Below, piece by piece: positions 36,234-44,648 of a DNA stretch of 64,000 nt. The DNA comes from Paenibacillus pinistramenti. GTDB taxonomy: Bacteria; Bacillota; Bacilli; Paenibacillales; Paenibacillaceae. The translations under genes were made by a program, and so were the position numbers. The notes beneath the pieces were generated by a model. That model searched no databases, had not been told where the DNA came from, and saw only the letters and a program-made list of their open reading frames with translations. Position 1 is the first letter of the stretch, and each line of letters opens with the position of its first letter. The DNA lies in NCBI RefSeq assembly GCF_005869875.1, contig NZ_VAWG01000007.1, positions 102,132 to 166,131 on the forward strand, read 5' to 3'.

Positions 36234-36294
36234 AAACACCTTCACCGCATGCATGCCTATCGCAGATAGGACGGCAGCTTTGAAGGTGTTTTTA
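36234..36294 (+). terminator. bidirectional terminator between MFS and AraC genes
   Basis: AAACACCTTCA (36234-36244) pairs with TGAAGGTGTTT (36281-36291), with an inner palindromic GCATGCATGC loop region, followed by TTTAC. A-rich sequence on the other side allows use by the convergent AraC gene. Confidence 0.8.
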
Positions 36295-36360
36295 CTTGTG
36301 TGCAAAGATTGGGCAAAGCTCCGACAGAGTCCTGGCAGAGATCCGGCTCAGGCAGGGAGC

Positions 36361-37221
36361 TTATCCTTTATATTTTTTCCTGTATTCATTTGGGGTTAAT
36401 TGATAGGCGGCTTTAAACACCCGGCAGAAGGATTTTTCGTTGGGAAACCCATGTTTAAGCGCAATATGCGTAATGGCCAGATCGGTATTCATGAGGTCCC
36501 GGTATGACTTCTCCAGGCGGACAGCATTGATGTAGTTTAACACGGTCATCCCGATATGCCTTTGAAAGAAGCGGGAAAAATATTCCGAAGAGAAGCCGAA
36601 TGCCTTTGCCATCTCGTGGATCGTAACGTTCTGGTCATAGTGCTGTTTAATATAGTCGGTAATCTGCGTTAACCGGTCCAGATATTTATTGGATTTGATG
36701 TGCGCCGGACTGTTCGTCTCTGCCTTAAAATACTTGAGCAGCAGATAGATCAGCTGGTACGAAAGCGCCTTGATCTGAATGTTCGCGAGCGGATCCTGGT
36801 CCATATTCAAGTGAGCCTCCAGCATCCTGTTAAAAAGAGCCCGCAGCTCCGCAAAACGGTCCTTCCTGCCTTCATCCTGTTCCTCAGCTGACAGGCATAT
36901 AAATGCCAGCCTGCCGGTCTGGGGATAGTTGGACGTTATAAATTCAACCGGGATTAACAGGGTCATCGCCCGCTGGTCTTTCCCTGTATGGACCGATACC
37001 GAATGAATATGATTTGAATTGATCAGTACAATATCTCCCTGTTCAGAAACATAGTGGGCGCCCTCGATATAAATATCGTCGATCTTCCCGCTGAGCACAT
37101 AGGAGATTTCAATGCACTCATGCCAATGTCTCGGCACATAATCCGTATCGTCGGAGTCATGGTAAATAATTTTGACAGGCAAATCACTACTGGTCGTTAC
37201 AACTTCATATTTATAGTCCAT
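36361..37221 (-). CDS. AraC family regulator with cupin sensor domain
   Basis: A 286-residue regulator: N-terminal cupin (YVPRHWHECIEISYVLSGKID, residues 28-48, with the metal-type HxH pattern) and two C-terminal helix-turn-helix motifs (VTIHEMAKAFGFSSEYFSRFFQRHIG and ITHIALKHGFPNEKSFCRVFKAAYQLTPNEYRK). Such proteins respond to a small ligand bound in the cupin. Placed between the secreted tannase and the MFS carrier, it is a likely activator of the tannin genes. The ATG at 37221 follows AGGGTG. Confidence 0.9.
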   Translation of the reverse strand: MDYKYEVVTTSSDLPVKIIYHDSDDTDYVPRHWHECIEISYVLSGKIDDIYIEGAHYVSEQGDIVLINSNHIHSVSVHTGKDQRAMTLLIPVEFITSNYPQTGRLAFICLSAEEQDEGRKDRFAELRALFNRMLEAHLNMDQDPLANIQIKALSYQLIYLLLKYFKAETNSPAHIKSNKYLDRLTQITDYIKQHYDQNVTIHEMAKAFGFSSEYFSRFFQRHIGMTVLNYINAVRLEKSYRDLMNTDLAITHIALKHGFPNEKSFCRVFKAAYQLTPNEYRKKYKG

Positions 37222-37258
37222 ATCGCACCCTCTAAGAATATCATCCAGCCTTTATTAG

Positions 37259-37294
37259 AAAAAAAAGAGGAGCCTTCAGCATGACAGGCCCCTC
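37259..37294 (-). terminator. terminator after the secreted tannase
   Basis: On the minus strand GAGGGGCCT pairs with AGGCTCCTC (one wobble) and is followed by eight T residues (37259-37266). It separates the tannase transcript from the AraC gene. Confidence 0.85.
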
Positions 37295-37329
37295 CTGATC
37301 TCTTTTACCCCTTACCCTTCACAGGCCCC

Positions 37330-39483
37330 TTAGCTGCCCGATGTGCTGATAGCGACTGTATTTGACCCGCTGTCCACCTGCACCTCAAGGTTAAGAAGCG
37401 CTGCAGCATCGCTCAGCTTCACATAGTTGTTCCCGGCGATCGTGTATGCGGAGAGCTGAACCTCCTGCCCGTCGAGATAAAGCTTTGCATTGCTTAATGC
37501 AGCCTGCTTGGACGCCGAAGCCGCTAATGCACCGGACAATTCGCCGCCTTTAGGCGTGTAGGCCTTGCCGGAAACGAGCTTCACGGCTTTCTCGGCCGCG
37601 TCCCAGGTCACTTCAAACTGACGGTCCGTTCCGGACACAGCCATGGCCAGGTCTCTCAGCTTCACATATACTTCGCCATTCAACGTATAGGCTGCGGCTG
37701 CTGTGTCCTTGTCGTTTACTTTCACCGCCGGATTAGCGGAAACAGCGGAAGTTGAAGTGGAACCGGAGGTCTGCGAATCCGTAGAACCGGCCGCAACGAC
37801 CTGGTCCGCCCAGGCGAACAGCTCATCCAAATCGTAGTCGCCGCTGTGCGGAATATCCCAAGGCATCGAGAAGTCTACGTTGTAACCTTTGTTCTGCAGC
37901 GTTGTCGCGAGAATCGTCGAGACCGCCAGGGAAGTGTCGCTGTCCTTGGTGCCGATGCGAATCCGCCAGTATTGGGAGGTGCTTGCGCCATCGGCATCAA
38001 TGTAATTCAGCGGGTTCATCATTTTGATAATCTGCGCGTCGGCCATCGTGCCGCCTGCCGTATCATTTTCCAGGCTGTACTGGGTAAAATGCTGCGCGTC
38101 AACCGTCTCCGTACCGAAGAGCTGGTTCTCGCCGTTGCTCAAATCCAGGCCGTCAAAGGCCGGAGGCGTCTTCATCCGGGTCAGGTATTGGATATATTGG
38201 TCATAATCAATGTCGGTAACTTTGCCGTCTTTAATCGTAATCCACGTCTTGTCAGACAGGTCTGTGCCGCTGTCCAGCGCCTTCTGCGCCGAAGCCACTA
38301 CGAAGGATTTAATGTAATCCTTGAAGGTGCCGCTGCCGTCCGCGTTCAGTGTCAGTGCGGTTCCGTCCGGAGCTGTCAGCCCCAGGCCGTTTAGATATGA
38401 CGGGAACATGGCGCTCAGATCGTTTGAGACCTTAATCTGGTCATCCGTCAAAGGAGTCGGCGTGCTTTGGGCTTGTCCGCCGTCCATTAAGCCGCCTAAG
38501 CCGCCTGCCATTGCGCCTTCCGGCAGTTGTCCGGCTGGCAGCTGTCCATCCGCGCTTTGCCCGTCTGCTGTCTGCCCGGCAGCCGCTTCTGCGTCAGCTG
38601 CTTGTACGTCAGTCGCCTGGGCATCAGCCGCCTGTTCAGTCGTCTGGCCGTCCGCTGCTTGTCCGCCAGTCGGACCGCCCTGTCCTGCGGCAAGCCCGAA
38701 GGATCTCGGCGTTACCGTGTTCACCCCGTTAAACTGCCACTCATAGGCCATATCGGCATTTTCCAGGTCTGTAATCGGCGTGTACACGGCTGCGGCATAA
38801 ACATCGTCCCGCTCATCCGCTGCGCCCAGTTCTTCCAAATAAGGCTCATAATCCGCGCTGTTGCCAGTAGCGCCCAGCAGTGCGGACATGGCGCCGCCCG
38901 CGCTCGTTCCGTCGGAGATAATCTTCTCGGCGTCGCCCGGCATAACTTCGTCGTTATAACGCAGGTAGCGGACAGCTGCTTTCAAGTCCACAATATCGGC
39001 CGGCGCTTTGCCGGTGTAGGTGCCGTCTTCGTCCTGGGTTGTGCGGCCGCGCGCGCCCGGTTCAGCTACAACATACCCTTTGGACAGCGCAACGACAGCG
39101 TTCTCCCCTCCGCCCATGCCTGCGCCCGGGCTTCCAGGTTCACCAGGCAGGTAGCCGGCGACCGTATTCGGGAAGTAGATCGGCGCATTCTCTGCCGTGT
39201 AATTGTTGATCGTGCCGCCTTCGAAGTATTCTTCAGGGATATAAATGTTCATGATTTCATACTTCGTGTCTACCGGATGCTGCACGTATACTACTTTTTC
39301 ATAAGCCCGGTATTTAATCGTTTGACCGTTATAGGTCACGCTCTTCTCCGTGTAATTCGCTGTGTCAAAGTCCAGACTGTACGTTGTTGTCTCTGTGCTT
39401 GCAGCCGCGCTTACTGCGCCGGCCAGCGGCATGCTCATAAGGGACGCTGCCAGCAGGGAGGCAGCCCATTTGTTAGTCTTCAT
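37330..39483 (-). CDS. secreted subtype B tannase with stalk domain
   Basis: A 717-residue exported hydrolase. A signal peptide covers about residues 1-27 (AVSAAA cleavage region). The tannase domain (about 35-565) has Ser194 in DGTSAGGAM, Asp514 and His546 (IPHSGDYD), and galloyl-binding Lys438, Glu452 and Asp516. A low-complexity insert rich in Ala, Gln, Gly and Asp (about 265-345, repeats of ADGQ/GQL) replaces the short lid region of cytosolic enzymes. After a Ser/Thr linker, residues 585-717 resemble the copper-amine-oxidase N-terminal-like (stalk) domain of paenibacilli. It should cleave tannins outside the cell. Confidence 0.9.
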   Translation of the reverse strand: MKTNKWAASLLAASLMSMPLAGAVSAAASTETTTYSLDFDTANYTEKSVTYNGQTIKYRAYEKVVYVQHPVDTKYEIMNIYIPEEYFEGGTINNYTAENAPIYFPNTVAGYLPGEPGSPGAGMGGGENAVVALSKGYVVAEPGARGRTTQDEDGTYTGKAPADIVDLKAAVRYLRYNDEVMPGDAEKIISDGTSAGGAMSALLGATGNSADYEPYLEELGAADERDDVYAAAVYTPITDLENADMAYEWQFNGVNTVTPRSFGLAAGQGGPTGGQAADGQTTEQAADAQATDVQAADAEAAAGQTADGQSADGQLPAGQLPEGAMAGGLGGLMDGGQAQSTPTPLTDDQIKVSNDLSAMFPSYLNGLGLTAPDGTALTLNADGSGTFKDYIKSFVVASAQKALDSGTDLSDKTWITIKDGKVTDIDYDQYIQYLTRMKTPPAFDGLDLSNGENQLFGTETVDAQHFTQYSLENDTAGGTMADAQIIKMMNPLNYIDADGASTSQYWRIRIGTKDSDTSLAVSTILATTLQNKGYNVDFSMPWDIPHSGDYDLDELFAWADQVVAAGSTDSQTSGSTSTSAVSANPAVKVNDKDTAAAAYTLNGEVYVKLRDLAMAVSGTDRQFEVTWDAAEKAVKLVSGKAYTPKGGELSGALAASASKQAALSNAKLYLDGQEVQLSAYTIAGNNYVKLSDAAALLNLEVQVDSGSNTVAISTSGS

Positions 39484-39626
39484 GCTCAGTCTCCTTTAAG
39501 TTGATTAATAAATAAAGCTATTAAAAACTTATCCGGTGACTATTCTAGCAAAACAATGTGGCGGAAAATGAACGAAACCAGCCGCAAACCGGACTTTTTT
39601 TATACAAATGCAGAATGAAGAAGGCT

Positions 39627-41129
39627 TTATGTTTCGGCTGTTCTTGTTCCGGCTGTCCTGCTTAAAGTGAAGAAGAAGCGGGTCTCCCCATTTTCAGAGG
39701 CGGCCTCGATCGACTCCCCCAGCTGGGTCATAATTTGTCTGGCAATAGAAAGCCCCAATCCCGTGCCTGAACCGGACCTGGACTTGTCACTCTTATAGAA
39801 ACGGTCAAACAAATACGGCAGATCCTCCTCCGGTATTCCGGCCCCTTCGTTGATCACCGAAACTGTCACTTTCTCCGCATCCCATGAGGCATCGACGTAT
39901 ACCCTGCCCTCCTCACGGGTGAATTTGAAGGCATTATCCAGCAAAATAATCAGCACCTGCTCGGTACGGTCGCGGTTCCCGTAGAAATCCGGCATCTTCA
40001 GGGCGCTGTCTGTAATCTGAAAAGAAATGTCCAAATCCTCGGCGATGATTTCGAACCGGTCTTGAATGGCACGGATGAGCGGGGCGGCTTCTACCTGAGA
40101 CTTGAGGATCGAAGCGGAGCCGGACTGCAGGCGGGAGAGCTCCAGCATGTCGTTTATCAGGCGCTGCAGGCGGACCGATTCATGCTGGATCAGATGGTAG
40201 AAGCGCTGCTGCTCCTGCTCATCGCCAAGCATCCCGTCGCACAGCGTCTCGCTCATCGCCCGGATTGCCGCAATTGGCGTGCGCAGCTCATGAGACACAT
40301 TCGCCACATAATCACGCCGCGTCTGCTCCAGCCTGGCTGCCGCTTCTTCGTTGCTCTCCAGCCTGGACGCCAAAGTGTTCATCGAGGCGGCCAGCAGGCC
40401 AAGCTCCGCGTACCCGTCCTCGGGGACACGAAACTGATAATTCCCCGCCGCCATCGCGTTGGAAGACACTGTCATGGCATAAAGCGACCGGCTCATGCGC
40501 TGCAGCACTTTATAAATAACCGTTAGAATCAGAAGCAGGGAGAGGGTCGAGGCCAGCAGAAAAGTCAGATAAAAGCCTCTCTGCGCGCTGTTATAATCAC
40601 TGGCCAGCTTCAGGATAAATACCGCGCCAATCTCATTTCCGTCCCGCTTCAGCGGCCGGCCGATCAGAACGGTTTCGCCTCTGAGGGCTGTCAGTCTCCC
40701 AATCTTTGTTACAGATTCACCTGCCAGAACCCTGGAAATATAGGGATTCAGCGCCGTCCGGATATCCTCTTCTGTAATGGGAACCCTGCCTTGAACAGTG
40801 GGCGGAAGCTCCTCATGGGTAAACACACTCATCTCTTGATTATTCAGATCGTAAGCTTTCAAAATAAAGCCAAGATCCGTTAACCGCGTTGAGGTATGCC
40901 CAGTCTTGCTGATATCCTCTGCGATCGAGTCCAGCTGAGGGGCCAGCTCCAGCAGGCTGTTTCTTAGAAAATAAGCATCCAGCGCCCATTTACCAAGTAA
41001 TGCCGCCAGGATGTATGCCCCGACCAGGATCGCTGAGATGGTCAGGAACAATTTACGGAACATCCCGGTTCTCAGCAGACCGGTCCTCACCAGGCGGGTT
41101 CTAAGGCCGGTTCTAAGGCCGGCTTTCAT
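39627..41129 (-). CDS. sensor histidine kinase, HAMP + HisKA
   Basis: A 500-residue classical kinase: helix at about residues 27-48, an extracellular region to about 185, a second helix (LTFLLASTLSLLLILTVIY), HAMP, HisKA with NVSHELRTPIAAIRAM, and an ATPase domain with DNAFKFT, NEGAGIPEEDLPYLFDRF and GTGLGLSI. The start at 41129 overlaps the regulator stop (ATGA). The first 22 residues are an odd Arg/Leu/Thr/Gly repeat encoded by 12-bp DNA repeats, so Met23 (MFRKLFLTIS) may be the older start. Confidence 0.88.
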   Translation of the reverse strand: MKAGLRTGLRTRLVRTGLLRTGMFRKLFLTISAILVGAYILAALLGKWALDAYFLRNSLLELAPQLDSIAEDISKTGHTSTRLTDLGFILKAYDLNNQEMSVFTHEELPPTVQGRVPITEEDIRTALNPYISRVLAGESVTKIGRLTALRGETVLIGRPLKRDGNEIGAVFILKLASDYNSAQRGFYLTFLLASTLSLLLILTVIYKVLQRMSRSLYAMTVSSNAMAAGNYQFRVPEDGYAELGLLAASMNTLASRLESNEEAAARLEQTRRDYVANVSHELRTPIAAIRAMSETLCDGMLGDEQEQQRFYHLIQHESVRLQRLINDMLELSRLQSGSASILKSQVEAAPLIRAIQDRFEIIAEDLDISFQITDSALKMPDFYGNRDRTEQVLIILLDNAFKFTREEGRVYVDASWDAEKVTVSVINEGAGIPEEDLPYLFDRFYKSDKSRSGSGTGLGLSIARQIMTQLGESIEAASENGETRFFFTLSRTAGTRTAET

Positions 41130-41830
41130 AAAATGACCTCGAATTTATAGCCCACGCCATAGACCGATTTGAGGCTCCAGCCTGAGCCTTCTTCGGCAAG
41201 CTTTTTCCGCAGCCGCTTGATATGGGTATCCACAGCCCGTGTATCCCCGTAATAATCGTAGCCCCATACGGTCGATAGGATCTGCTCCCGGCTCAGCACT
41301 TTGTTGCAGTTCGCGGCCAGCAGATACAGAATTTCAATCTCCTTCGGGGTAGCGGGCAGGATTTCGCCGGCAATTGAAATTTCGTACCGCCCCAGATCAA
41401 TCTTCAGCTGGTCATAGACGATCACCTTCTTCGGCTCCTCCGCCTTATCCGGACCGGTTACCCGGCGCAGCACCGTTTTGATTCTGGCTACCACTTCCCT
41501 TGGAGAGAACGGCTTGACGATATAGTCATCCGCTCCGATCTCCAGACCGAGAATCCGGTCCAGCTCTTCCCCCTTGGCCGTAAGCATTATAATCGGAACC
41601 TGGCTCTGCTTCCTGATCTCCTTGCATACTTCCGTACCGAATAGTCCGGGCATCATCAGGTCCAGAAGAATCAAATCCGGGTTCATTTCGTCAGCCAGCC
41701 TGAGCGCCTCGTGGCCGTTATAAGCCGAGGAATAAGTCATGTTCTCTGCCTTCAGATAAGGGCCTATTGTATCGTGAACAGCCGAGCTGTCATCACAAAT
41801 CAAGATATGTACAGGTTTATCCAATTCCAT
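41126..41830 (-). CDS. response regulator, OmpR/PhoB type
   Basis: A 234-residue regulator: receiver with Asp57 in DLILLDLMMPG and Lys near IMLTAKGEE, and a winged-helix output domain ending VDTHIKRLRKKLAEEGSGWSLKSVYGVGYKFEVIL. The ATG at 41830 has AAGGAGG ten bases upstream; the frame remains open to 41875. It is divergent from the decarboxylase operon and forms an operon with the kinase, so it may control the decarboxylase or the tannase that follows; targets are inferred. Confidence 0.9.
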   Translation of the reverse strand: MELDKPVHILICDDSSAVHDTIGPYLKAENMTYSSAYNGHEALRLADEMNPDLILLDLMMPGLFGTEVCKEIRKQSQVPIIMLTAKGEELDRILGLEIGADDYIVKPFSPREVVARIKTVLRRVTGPDKAEEPKKVIVYDQLKIDLGRYEISIAGEILPATPKEIEILYLLAANCNKVLSREQILSTVWGYDYYGDTRAVDTHIKRLRKKLAEEGSGWSLKSVYGVGYKFEVIL

Positions 41831-41935
41831 AGGGTGCGGCCTCCTTAACATAAACACTGTGAATAAGAACTGCACACATTATAGCAGACTTGCCCCGCCG
41901 CATTCAGTCAAAAAGCCGGCTCCAGCAAGGAAAGC

Positions 41936-42040
41936 ATGACCCTGCCCGGACCGCCGGATCTGCCGCTGCCGGGTCTGACGGATCTGCCGGAAACGGAACG
42001 GAATGCCCTGAATAAGAGCAGCCCCAAACTGGAATTCTAG
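41936..42040 (+). CDS. possible 34-residue leader ORF upstream of bsdC
   Basis: ATG at 41936 with AAGGA four bases upstream opens a 34-codon frame rich in Pro and Leu (PPDLPLPGLTDLP), ending at TAG 42040, 41 bases before bsdC. The DNA contains repeats of CGGATCTGCCG. It could be a translated leader with proline-rich stalling potential, or chance. Weakly supported. Confidence 0.25.
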   Translation: MTLPGPPDLPLPGLTDLPETERNALNKSSPKLEF

Positions 42041-42081
42041 CCAGTAGCTAACACCCTAATTCCGGATAGAAGGAGACCATC

Positions 42082-43506
42082 ATGGCTTATAAAGACTTTC
42101 GTGAATTTCTGGACAGGCTGCGGCAGGAAGGGCAGCTCCTGACCCTTACCGATAAGGTAAATCTCGAGCCGGATGTCGCAGCCGCAACGAGAGCCGTCAA
42201 TAATCTGGGCGGCAGCACCCCGGCACTTCTGTTTAACAATATCCATGGCTGCACGAATGCACAGATTGCGATGAACGTAATCGGTTCCTGGCCCAACCAT
42301 GCGCTGATGATGAAGATGCCGGCCAACACGCCGCTGAAGGATCAATTCTTTGAATTTGCACGCCGCTATGCGCAGTTTCCGGTTCCTGTCCAAAGGGAGG
42401 AAACGGCTCCTTTTCATGAAGTAGAAATAACCAGTGACATCAATTTATTTGATATTCTGCCGCTGTTTCGCCTGAATCAGGGGGATGGCGGATTTTATTT
42501 GGACAAAGCGTGCGTAATCACCCGCGATCTCGAAGATCCGGAGAATTTCGGCAAGCAGAATGTCGGGATTTACCGGATGCAGGTCAAGGGCAAAGACCGC
42601 CTCGGCATCCAGCCTGTCCCGCAGCACGATATTGCCATTCATCTTCGCCAGGCCGAGGAGCGCGGCATTAATCTTCCGGTTGTCATCGCTCTTGGCAACG
42701 AACCGGTCATTACAACCGCTGCTGCAACGCCGCTGCTCTATGATCAGTCCGAGTACGAAATGGCAGGAGCGCTTCAGGGCGAGCCTTACCGTGTCGTGAA
42801 GGCCAAAACGGCAGATCTGGATATTCCCTGGGGAGCCGAGGTGGTTCTGGAGGGAGAGCTGCTGACCGGAGTCCGCGAGTTTGAAGGTCCTTTCGGGGAA
42901 TTTACCGGGCATTACTCGGGCGGCCGCAGTATGCCGGTCATTCAGATCAACCGCGTCTACCACCGCAAGAATCCAATCTTCGAGCATCTCTATATCGGCA
43001 TGCCATGGACGGAGACCGATTATATGATCGGGATCAATACAAGCGTGCCGCTGTATCAGCAGCTGAAGGATTCTTTTCCCAATGAAATTGTAGCTGTTAA
43101 TGCCATGTACACCCACGGCCTCGTCGCGATCATTTCAACCAGGCGCCGCTATGGGGGATTCGCCAAGGCTGTCGGCATGCGGGCCCTGACCACTCCGCAC
43201 GGGCTCGGCTACTGCAAGCTCATTATCGTTGTGGATGAGGATGTCGATCCCTTTAATCTGCCGCAGGTGATGTGGGCGCTGTCTACGAAGATGCACCCCA
43301 AACACGATGCCCTGATCATCCCGGATCTCTCCGTGCTTCCGCTGGACCCGGGATCGGAGCCGGCCGGTATCACCCACAAGATGATCCTGGACGCTACTAC
43401 TCCGCTGGCACCGGAAACCCGGGGACACTATTCCCAGCCGCTGGATTCCCCGCTGGATGTCGAGAAGTGGCAGGCCATTATTCAAGACATGCTATTAAAA
43501 AAATAG
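42082..43506 (+). CDS. bsdC: non-oxidative hydroxyarylic acid decarboxylase, subunit C (UbiD family)
   Basis: A 474-residue UbiD-family decarboxylase using prenylated FMN; length and sequence fit BsdC of B. subtilis and LpdC (gallate decarboxylase) of L. plantarum. Marks: YKDFREFLDRLRQEGQL at the start, GFYLDKACVITRD and RMQVKGKDRLGIQ around residues 135-175, EGPFGEFTGHYSGGR (catalytic Glu region, about residue 270), and THKMILDATTPL near the end. The ATG at 42082 has AGAAGGAG upstream. With bsdD eleven bases downstream and tannases nearby, gallate to pyrogallol is the likeliest reaction; vanillate or protocatechuate are alternatives. Confidence 0.92.
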   Translation: MAYKDFREFLDRLRQEGQLLTLTDKVNLEPDVAAATRAVNNLGGSTPALLFNNIHGCTNAQIAMNVIGSWPNHALMMKMPANTPLKDQFFEFARRYAQFPVPVQREETAPFHEVEITSDINLFDILPLFRLNQGDGGFYLDKACVITRDLEDPENFGKQNVGIYRMQVKGKDRLGIQPVPQHDIAIHLRQAEERGINLPVVIALGNEPVITTAAATPLLYDQSEYEMAGALQGEPYRVVKAKTADLDIPWGAEVVLEGELLTGVREFEGPFGEFTGHYSGGRSMPVIQINRVYHRKNPIFEHLYIGMPWTETDYMIGINTSVPLYQQLKDSFPNEIVAVNAMYTHGLVAIISTRRRYGGFAKAVGMRALTTPHGLGYCKLIIVVDEDVDPFNLPQVMWALSTKMHPKHDALIIPDLSVLPLDPGSEPAGITHKMILDATTPLAPETRGHYSQPLDSPLDVEKWQAIIQDMLLKK

Positions 43507-43517
43507 GAGAGTGAGCC

Positions 43518-43745
43518 ATGCATACCTGTCCCCGCTGTGAATCCAAGACCGCTTCTGTCGTTGCCGTGTCACCCGTTAAAGGGGTTTGGGAGGTTTATCT
43601 CTGCCCGGTGTGTATTTTTACCTGGAGGTCCACGGAGCCTGAAACGATCACGAATCCGGAAAAATATAACCCTGCCTTCAAGGTCAACCCGGAGGAGATT
43701 CCCTTTGCGGCACATGTTCCTCCAATCGCCCGGCGGCTGCATTAA
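43518..43745 (+). CDS. bsdD: hydroxyarylic acid decarboxylase, subunit D
   Basis: Seventy-five residues, exactly the length of B. subtilis BsdD and close to LpdD. It has two CxxC zinc-ribbon pairs (CPRCESK near the start and CPVCIFTWRSTEP in the middle) and the family tail NPEEIPFAAHVPPIARR. It accompanies BsdC/LpdC in all known gallate/vanillate decarboxylases of this type. The ATG at 43518 follows GAGAGTGAG, 11 bases after the bsdC stop, so they are co-translated. No subunit B (UbiX-like) gene follows. Confidence 0.92.
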   Translation: MHTCPRCESKTASVVAVSPVKGVWEVYLCPVCIFTWRSTEPETITNPEKYNPAFKVNPEEIPFAAHVPPIARRLH

Positions 43746-44117
43746 AACAGTGTTCTGCTGTCCCGGTTTTATTTTTGCAGCCGATAGGAAGATGGATCAG
43801 AGCCGAAGCCGTTACACGATATGGGATTCAAAACAGAATATCCAGAATGAACAGGAAACGTTCGGCTTCACGAAAGACATGGTCGGCAAGCAAAGGATGA
43901 ATGATGCTTTTGATTCGGCACTCTTCTATTAAATCCCGCGCCGTTTTCTTAAAATCACGCAGTGATTATACCGAAACCCGATTCTCATCAACAAATTGGC
44001 TTAACAGCGGGTGGGTGTAATATCATGCTTCCCGAGCTTATGGAATCGGCTTGTTTCAATATGACACCGGCCTAATAATTGTGCCGTTAACGTTTATATC
44101 CCCTTTTATTGGCAAGC
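43746..44117. other. non-coding or degraded stretch after bsdD
   Basis: No intact gene. A 46-codon frame at 43792-43932 (+) has a polar composition (rich in Gln, Asn and Asp), no proper ribosome site and no recognised family; it may be a gene fragment. The remainder is more AT-rich than the flanking genes. No clear bsdCD terminator was seen. Confidence 0.4.
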
Positions 44118-44290
44118 ATGAATGATAAAACCTTTGAAGGGGCGTTTGGGCACTATGGATTATAAAGGGATTGCTCCCCTGATCTGGAATTCCTTCTTCT
44201 GATCGGTGTTCTTTCTCTCGTATTCAGCGGCCCTGGCATGTTCTCCATCACCAAAGGCCGTAATCCGCTTCCGGCAAACCGGGAGCGTGT
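44118..44290 (+). pseudogene. possible DoxX-like membrane protein remnant
   Basis: In one frame, after an internal TAA (44163-44165), the translation LEFLLLIGVLSLVFSGPGMF looks like the last helix of DoxX-family proteins (usual pattern E-x-LLL...L-x-GPG-x-YS). Upstream residues NDKTFEGAFGHYGL precede the stop in the same frame. No start, no ribosome site and no N-terminal helices are left, so at most a 3' remnant survives. Confidence 0.4.
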
Positions 44291-44294
44291 GTAG

Positions 44295-44570
44295 TTAACA
44301 AAGTAACCAATCCGGTAACCGCAGGAGTGTTGCCAGCAGCCTCATAAGTTCCGGGGTTATCGGCATACTCCTCTCCTCCATCAATCTTTTCCACAATTAC
44401 AAAAGTCTGGCCCGGATTTATGGTCATGTCTCCCAAGTCAATAGAGCCGCTGCCGGCGGAAGGTTCAGCTCGGTTCCATTTACCTCTACCTCTACGGTCA
44501 CCACACCTTCATCCGTTGTGGCCCCCGATCCTCCAGTCTGACTACAACTTTCAGGGATTCGGATATCCAA
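44295..44570 (-). pseudogene. decayed beta-strand-rich gene fragment
   Basis: Minus-strand translation in three successive frames gives a continuous-looking sequence: ESLKVVVRLED, then TTDEGVVTVEVEVNGTELNLP, then GSGSIDLGDMTINPGQTFVI followed by VEKIDGGEEYADNPGTYEAAG. Alternating hydrophobic/polar residues suggest an extracellular beta-sandwich domain of a larger protein. At least two frameshifts separate the parts. The family was not recognised. Confidence 0.4.
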
Positions 44571-44648
44571 CCATCCTAAAAATTCCTATATACTATATAG
44601 ACTGAACTATAGAAAGAAATGCCGAGGGAACAATCAGGAGGAGATAAG

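Noticed and set aside
37330..39483. Generic esterase/peptidase call for the two tannase-like proteins
   Set aside because: Colinearity with the L. plantarum tannase, including residue spacing between nucleophile, galloyl-binding Lys/Glu and Asp-x-Asp...His, supports the specific call.
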